Position numbers and translations under genes: made by a program
Assembly: GCF_004023625.1 (NCBI RefSeq)
Contig: NZ_RPDJ01000026.1
Coordinates: forward strand, 124,001-188,000
DNA: 64,000 nt
Source: Streptomyces cavernae
Lineage (GTDB): Bacteria > Actinomycetota > Actinomycetes > Streptomycetales > Streptomycetaceae
Direction: 5' to 3'
Part shown: one piece after another, positions 59,682-64,000 of the stretch
Position numbering within the stretch: position 1 is the first letter of the stretch
Layout: the number at the start of each line of letters is the position of its first letter
The notes under the pieces: model-generated
Database searches by the model: none
What the model was told of the DNA's origin: nothing
Seen by the model: the letters and a program-made list of their open reading frames with translations, nothing else

Positions 59682-60524
59682 TTGTTCACTTTCGACAGCA
59701 CGGACGGTGTCACGATCCACGTGCACGAATGGCGGCCCGACACACCGCCGCGTGCCGTAGTGCAGATCGCCCACGGCATGGGAGAACACGCCGGCCGCTA
59801 CGCGCCGCTCGCCACGGCACTGACCGAGCAGGGCTTCGCCGTCTACGCCAACGACCACCGCGGACACGGACTCAGCAGACACGCCGCGCCCGGCCATCTC
59901 GGTGACAACGGCTGGAACCGGCTCGTCGAGGACCTGGCCGCCCTTTCGGCAATCGCCCACGAGCGGCACCCAGGCCTCCCCCTGGTACTGATCAGCCACA
60001 GCCTCGGGTCCTTCGCCGCCCAGCAGTACATACTGCGGCACGCCTCCCTGATCAACGCTGTCGCGCTGACCGGCACCACAGCGGTCGACGTCATGCTCGC
60101 GGGACAGAGCACCGAAGAAGACCCTCTGCGCGCCCTCAATGCGGCGTTCGAGCCCGCCCGCACACCGTTCGACTGGCTCAGCCGCGACGAGCGTGCCGTC
60201 GACGCCTACCTCGCGGACCCTCTGTGCGGTTTCAGCCTCGACGCCCAGGGCATGGCGGACATCGCCGCCGCATCGTCCACGCTCGCCGATCCCCAGGGCG
60301 TTCCGGCCCGGCTGCCCATCTGCGTCATGGTCGGAGACATGGACCCGCTCAACGAAGAACTTCAGCTCAGTGACCTGCTGGTCAAGCGTTACCGCACGGC
60401 CGGCGTCACGGACATCACGTACCGAACGTATCCGGGAGCCCGCCACGAACTGTTCAACGAGACCAACAGCCGGGAGGTCATCGACGACCTGCTGACCTGG
60501 CTGCACCACGCCCTGCCCCGCTGA
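59682..60524 (+). CDS. Monoacylglycerol lipase-like alpha/beta hydrolase
   Basis: 280 residues from a TTG start at 59682 (CAGGAG ribosome site at 59671-59676); no ATG or GTG fits the N-terminus of the family. Nucleophile S107 in SHSLGS, acid Asp in MVGDMDPLNE, His in GARHELFNE. HGMGEHAGRYAPLATALTEQ, GFAVYANDHRGHGLS are diagnostic of the Hydrolase_4/MGLL group. It lies 107 bp after the ABC operon in the same direction and may hydrolyse a lipid ester linked to the imported compound. Confidence 0.88.
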   Translation: MFTFDSTDGVTIHVHEWRPDTPPRAVVQIAHGMGEHAGRYAPLATALTEQGFAVYANDHRGHGLSRHAAPGHLGDNGWNRLVEDLAALSAIAHERHPGLPLVLISHSLGSFAAQQYILRHASLINAVALTGTTAVDVMLAGQSTEEDPLRALNAAFEPARTPFDWLSRDERAVDAYLADPLCGFSLDAQGMADIAAASSTLADPQGVPARLPICVMVGDMDPLNEELQLSDLLVKRYRTAGVTDITYRTYPGARHELFNETNSREVIDDLLTWLHHALPR

Positions 60525-60711
60525 CGTCCCACCGTCCGCCGACCGGCAGCGAGAGCTGCCTTCAGGCTTCGGCTGGGACACAGTGCGCCCCCGGCGGGGC
60601 CCAACAAGGCTCTCCCCCGCGCCGTCACTGATGCTGACCGCGCGCTGTCGCAGCTGTCGAAGCTCCGCATCGCCCACGCGTCGAACTTCCGCGTGGCTTC
60701 AGGTGCCCGGC

Positions 60712-60957
60712 TCACTCACCGTAGGCAGCCTCCCGCGGTACCTCGGCATCACTCCCGGCCCCGCGCGCGGCGGGCCGCTTGCCCAGATACGTCCACGTGA
60801 GAGCGCCGAGTAGCGGCGCGGAGAACATGAAGAGCAGCCAGAACCCCCGCGACACATAGCGGATCCGCTCCGCCGGAGTCCGAAGGCAGTCGATCAGCGC
60901 GTGCACGCACACCATGACCACTACAAGACAGAGAGCGAAGAACAAACTGCTCTGCAT
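60712..60957 (-). CDS. PLDc_N-type small membrane protein
   Basis: 81 residues from ATG 60957. Two membrane helices (about 4-24 and 41-61) are connected by a short loop with DCLRTPAERIRYVSRGFW, and LGALTWTYLGKRP follows, as in the phospholipase-D N-terminal (PLDc_N) family of small membrane proteins. No catalytic domain. Function unknown. Confidence 0.8.
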   Translation of the reverse strand: MQSSLFFALCLVVVMVCVHALIDCLRTPAERIRYVSRGFWLLFMFSAPLLGALTWTYLGKRPAARGAGSDAEVPREAAYGE

Positions 60958-61133
60958 TCCACATCCCTTTCTCCAGCCCGAAGGGGCATCCACCCCTACA
61001 TCGGTCGGGACCCCCTGAACGGTTCACCGACCGACGACCAGCGCACGCGGAGCGGTCGGATCGACCGGCTGCCGCGACGGGCTTCATGCCGCACCCCGAG
61101 TGGTGATGCGTACGCGATGCCGCGGCACGCAGA

Positions 61134-61171
61134 CGGTTGTCCGGTTGCCACCGATGGCAACCGGACAACCG
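61134..61171 (-). terminator. Perfect 17-bp hairpin terminator
   Basis: Bases 61134-61150 are exactly complementary to 61155-61171 around a CCGA loop. It follows the small gene that ends at 61201 on the minus strand. No U-tract. The rest of 60958-61200 shows no gene. Confidence 0.75.
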
Positions 61172-61200
61172 CCGGGCCCAGCGCAGGAGCGAGGGCGAAG

Positions 61201-61434
61201 TCAGCCGCCGAGGCGGCTGCGCAGCAACTCCTTGCCCAGCTCTCCCCCCTTGCGGCTGTCGGCCTGTGCCTTGCGGAAGAGCTCCAGTACCTCGGTGTCG
61301 TTCGAGCGCTCGGCGTCCTTGATGTAGGTCTCCATCCGCAGGGCGTTGTCCAGGCACGCCTCGACGTACCAGATCAGGTTGTAGTCCCTGTCCTTCGTGC
61401 CGGTGACCCCACCGGTCTCGGTCTTGCTGGTCAT
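61201..61434 (-). CDS. Small hydrophilic protein of unknown function
   Basis: 77 residues: KDRDYNLIWYVEACLDNALR, METYIKDAERSNDTEVLELF, RKAQADSRKGGELGKELLRS. A single amphipathic, mostly helical domain with balanced charges and no signal peptide. Comparable small proteins occur widely in Streptomyces, but I know no function. It lies 85 bp downstream of the 282-residue helical protein and is probably in its operon. Confidence 0.7.
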   Translation of the reverse strand: MTSKTETGGVTGTKDRDYNLIWYVEACLDNALRMETYIKDAERSNDTEVLELFRKAQADSRKGGELGKELLRSRLGG

Positions 61435-61519
61435 GACGCACCGTCCTTGGTGTCGGAGAGGTGTCGGAAAGCTCTCGGAGCGGATATGGGCCGGCTGCTG
61501 GTGTCGGTCCGGGCGGGGT

Positions 61520-62368
61520 TCACCCCACGAGCGGGGCCACGTTCTGCCGGTGGCGTCCGTCTCGGTGCCCGTCGGCGTGCAGCCGCTCGATGGTGTTGAG
61601 GATCTCGGACCGCTTGGCGTGCGCGCGTTCGTAGCCCTCGACGACCGCGAGGTCCTTCCGCGACAGACCCGGCAGCCGGCTGGTGATGCCGGTGACGCTG
61701 AGCTGGTCGTAGCCGACGATGGGCAGGTCCTCCACCGGAGTGGCCGCGCCCTGGACCTTCTGGGCCAGGCGAGCACCTGGCCGCTCCGGTGCACGGTCCG
61801 AAGAGATGCCCCGACCGCCGTCGGCGGCGGCAGCCGCCACCACGGCCTCGGCGTACTCGGCGAGACTGCCCTGAAGCTTGCCCAGCACTTCCTCGTCCTG
61901 GCGGAGCAGTTCGGCGAGCAGGGCGATGGCGGCCTGGTCCAAGGCCTGTTCGGCGATGCTCCGACCAGCCCTGCAGGTCGCCACCGCCCGGGCGGTCAGC
62001 GTGTACTCGTCCTCGGTGTTCTTCAGCAGCCGGCGCGCACTGGCCCGGGAACGGCCACGCGACATCCCGGATGCGATCAGTGCTCCCATCTCCAGTGGCA
62101 GCCGAGTCAGCCGGATCACCTCGTCGGCGATGACGCGGGCCGTCTGGACGGTGTCCTGCAGCGGACGGCTGGAGCGGCGCAGCGTACGGACGTGGTCGTC
62201 GAGGCGGTCCATCTGTTCCTGCGCCGCGGACAAGTGCCGTTCCAGCGCTGCCCGGTGTGGGCCTGTGGGTGTGACGGCCGCGTCGGTCCGGAATCGGTCG
62301 ATTATCGCTGCGTGGGCAAGGCGGGCGTCTTCCAGCGCTGGTATCAGCGCATCCGTCGTCACGGTCAT
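61520..62368 (-). CDS. Helical coiled-coil protein of unknown function
   Basis: 282 residues from ATG 62368 (MTVTTDALIPALEDARLAHA). Almost entirely alpha-helical by composition, with heptad-like runs (AALERHLSAAQEQMDRLDDH, RTLRRSSRPLQDTVQTARVI, EQALDQAAIALLAELLRQDE). The C-terminal part, LSVTGITSRLPGLSRKDLAV, VEGYERAHAKRSEILNTIER, resembles the short helix-turn segment found in tether or DUF-type stress proteins. No catalytic motif. The upstream frame to 62884 is rejected. Confidence 0.65.
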   Translation of the reverse strand: MTVTTDALIPALEDARLAHAAIIDRFRTDAAVTPTGPHRAALERHLSAAQEQMDRLDDHVRTLRRSSRPLQDTVQTARVIADEVIRLTRLPLEMGALIASGMSRGRSRASARRLLKNTEDEYTLTARAVATCRAGRSIAEQALDQAAIALLAELLRQDEEVLGKLQGSLAEYAEAVVAAAAADGGRGISSDRAPERPGARLAQKVQGAATPVEDLPIVGYDQLSVTGITSRLPGLSRKDLAVVEGYERAHAKRSEILNTIERLHADGHRDGRHRQNVAPLVG

Positions 62369-62950
62369 CGAGACAAATCCCTTCCGGTTCGGCTGGGGAT
62401 CGGGACCGGAGCCCGCGGTCGGACCCCGGTCCATCCTCTGTGAGCGGCTGGATGATCGCCCGTGAGCGGGCGACCTCGGCCACGGCATTCGTCGCGTCCT
62501 CGCGGCCGCAGCCCTGCGGTCGAGCCGAAGGGAGGGCCGGCGCGATCGCCTGCCCCATCTCGGCCGAACGGGTGAAGCCCGCGGAGGCTGAGGTGTCATC
62601 TGCGCCGATCGGGGCACGGCCGCGGGTAGCGTGCCACCCCGCACGGCGGCGCCTCGCTCCCCCAGCGAACGAGCCGGCCAACACGGCCGCCGCCGCTGCC
62701 GATGCGCAGAAGGAGAAGCGTTGCGGGTGTCCCCAGTCGTCCGTGCTGCCGGCCTGCGGCATGGCGCCGCCCAAGCCGAACCGCCCGCCCGGCCCCTGCA
62801 GGCGGCCGCGGGAGAAGGCCCGCGCTGGGTCGCCGGTGAGGCGACCGCAGAGCAGATGATCGGCATGATCTGGGCCTCCGCCACGACCGGGCGCCGGCAG
62901 GGCGGTACTTTGCCGACCGGGCCGGGCGAGGGACGTTAGTTCCCCGCCTG
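62369..62950. other. Noncoding stretch, nothing recognised
   Basis: About 580 bp of G/C-rich sequence with open frames on both strands, none with a convincing start, ribosome site or family. It ends at a large palindrome. Confidence 0.4.
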
Positions 62951-63006
62951 AGGGGTCCTTTCCCTATGAGCGACCTGATCAGGTCGCTCATAGGGAAAGG
63001 ACCCCT
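62951..63006. repeat. 56-bp perfect palindrome
   Basis: Every base from 62951 to 62978 pairs with 63006 down to 62979 with no spacer; the centre is TGATCA and the outer ends are AGGGGTCC/GGACCCCT. As RNA it would give a 28-bp hairpin needing a few central bases as loop. It reads the same on both strands. From 63007 to 63405 no gene is seen. Confidence 0.9.
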
Positions 63007-63405
63007 GAAGCGGCGGCACCCCCACTGTTCGTCCGAGACTGACTGGCGCGTCTCGGGTTACCCGGCCCGCACCGAGAGCGGCGCAGGCAGGCGGGAGCCT
63101 GGGCAATCGCACTGCGCGGCCCGTGTCCGGGAAGTACCGGAGGCGATCCAGGGCGGCCCAGGGACGATCGGGAGGTGATCCCGAGTTTCCCTGAAGGATC
63201 ACCGGGCACTCGTGCAACTCCGAAAACGGGCACATGGTGCGGGGCCGGCTCAGGCTGAACATTCACTCGAACAGTCGACCCCGCGGGCGAAGCACGACTC
63301 GATGTCCTTGACTTGAGTCTCGGCGGAGTCCCGGACCGCCAGGTCCCCCAGCCGGCACTGCCTTGTCGTCCGCCCTGCCTCCTACGGAACACGGAGGACC
63401 CGCAC

Positions 63406-64000
63406 ATGAGTTCTACTCGCCGCTCCACTGGGAAACACGCCGTCGTGACGGGCGGGGCCGGCTTCGTCGGCTCCCATCTCTGCACCGCGCTGCTGGCCGA
63501 AGGCACGGCCGTGACCTGCGTCGACAACCTGTGTACCGGCATGGTGGAAAACATCGCGCATCTCGCCGGGCAGCCCGGTTTCACCTTTCTGAACGCCGAC
63601 GTCAGAGAACCGTTCACAGTGGACCGGCCCGTCGACCTGGTGCTGCACTTCGCCTCCCCCGCGTCGCCCGCCGACTATCTGCGGCTGCCCCTGCACACCC
63701 TCGAGACGGGCAGCCTCGGCACCCGCAACGCGCTGGCCCTCGCCCGCCGGGACGGAGCGCGCTTCATCCTGGCTTCCACCTCCGAGGTGTACGGCGACCC
63801 GCAACAGCACCCGCAGAACGAGCAGTACTGGGGCAACGTCAACCCCGTCGGACCCCGGAGCGTGTACGACGAGGCCAAGCGTTTCGCCGAGGCGTTCACC
63901 GTGGCCGAGGCGAATGAGCACGGAACCGACACCGGCATCGTGCGGCTGTTCAACACCTACGGTCCACGGATGCGCGGCTACGACGGCAGGGCGGTACCGA
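63406..64000 (+). CDS. NAD-dependent epimerase/dehydratase, UDP-glucuronate decarboxylase-like (3' end outside window)
   Basis: 198 residues are visible from ATG 63406, with a GGAGGA site. Rossmann motif GGAGFVGSH (about 17-25) and the SDR active site: S/T in STSEVYGDP and YxxxK in SVYDEAKRFAE. DPQQHPQNEQYWGNVNPVGP, then RS, is the fingerprint of UDP-glucuronate decarboxylase/UXS-like enzymes, which make UDP-xylose for glycans. It runs off the window, so downstream genes cannot be judged. Confidence 0.88.
   Translation, partial: MSSTRRSTGKHAVVTGGAGFVGSHLCTALLAEGTAVTCVDNLCTGMVENIAHLAGQPGFTFLNADVREPFTVDRPVDLVLHFASPASPADYLRLPLHTLETGSLGTRNALALARRDGARFILASTSEVYGDPQQHPQNEQYWGNVNPVGPRSVYDEAKRFAEAFTVAEANEHGTDTGIVRLFNTYGPRMRGYDGRAVP

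Noticed and set aside
62965..63180. Short frames starting MSDLIRSLIGKGP on both strands
   Set aside because: The identical N-termini on the two strands come only from the palindrome.

Overview
The window is high-G+C actinobacterial DNA and reads as chromosome of a Streptomyces or close relative. The signs are strong G/C bias at third codon positions, GTG/TTG starts, long perfect-stem terminators without U-tracts, a LuxR regulator with a C-terminal HTH, a Streptomyces-type secreted trypsin, urt and kdp operons, and many MerR/TetR/MarR regulators. I recognise no rRNA, tRNA, CRISPR array, prophage or complete insertion sequence.

Layout. 0-6.5 kb: the 3' end of a LuxR regulator, a secreted trypsin-like protease, a winged-helix protein, a CorA metal channel and a PucR-type regulator. 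6.1-14.7 kb (minus strand): a membrane-linked module with a YqiJ-like membrane protein, a flotillin, a 1659-residue AAA+ ATPase of the DUF3686 type and one or two small membrane proteins. 15-24.2 kb: a complete high-affinity K+ uptake locus (a 27-residue membrane peptide, kdpF, A, B, C, then kdpE2-kdpD-kdpE1). It is flanked by the decayed remains of a TrkA protein, a small membrane protein and an APC permease. The second KdpE has lost the conserved Ser/Thr switch residue.

25.4-28.5 kb: a leaderless, apparently autoregulated MerR gene, a divergent TetR and alpha/beta-hydrolase pair, and the 3' fragment of a ZIP transporter invaded by an 18-bp repeat. 28.6-33.6 kb (minus): urtABCDE for urea-type uptake. 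34.1-49.9 kb: a nitrogen-scavenging cluster with MarR, a cytoplasmic AmiC-like binding protein, two tandem isochorismatase-fold hydrolases, an NCS2-like permease, an AtzH-like protein, an APC permease, UAAP1, UAAP2, a biotin-dependent urea/guanidine carboxylase, allophanate hydrolase and TetR. The chemistry fits guanidine and/or biuret passing through allophanate to ammonia and CO2, with urt able to bring in urea-like substrates.

50.1-53.4 kb: a DUF1360 protein, a Rieske membrane protein, an orphan cytochrome oxidase subunit II and a MerR pseudogene killed by an in-frame stop. 53.5-60.5 kb: a TetR-controlled branched-chain-type ABC transporter with a fused permease, plus a monoacylglycerol-lipase-like hydrolase. 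60.7-64 kb: small proteins, a 56-bp perfect palindrome and the start of a UDP-glucuronate decarboxylase-like gene cut by the window edge.

The two themes that stand out are the flotillin/giant AAA+ module and the guanidine/biuret-to-allophanate cluster with its unusual sensor. The window is also rich in minisatellites placed in promoter regions, linkers and pseudogenes.
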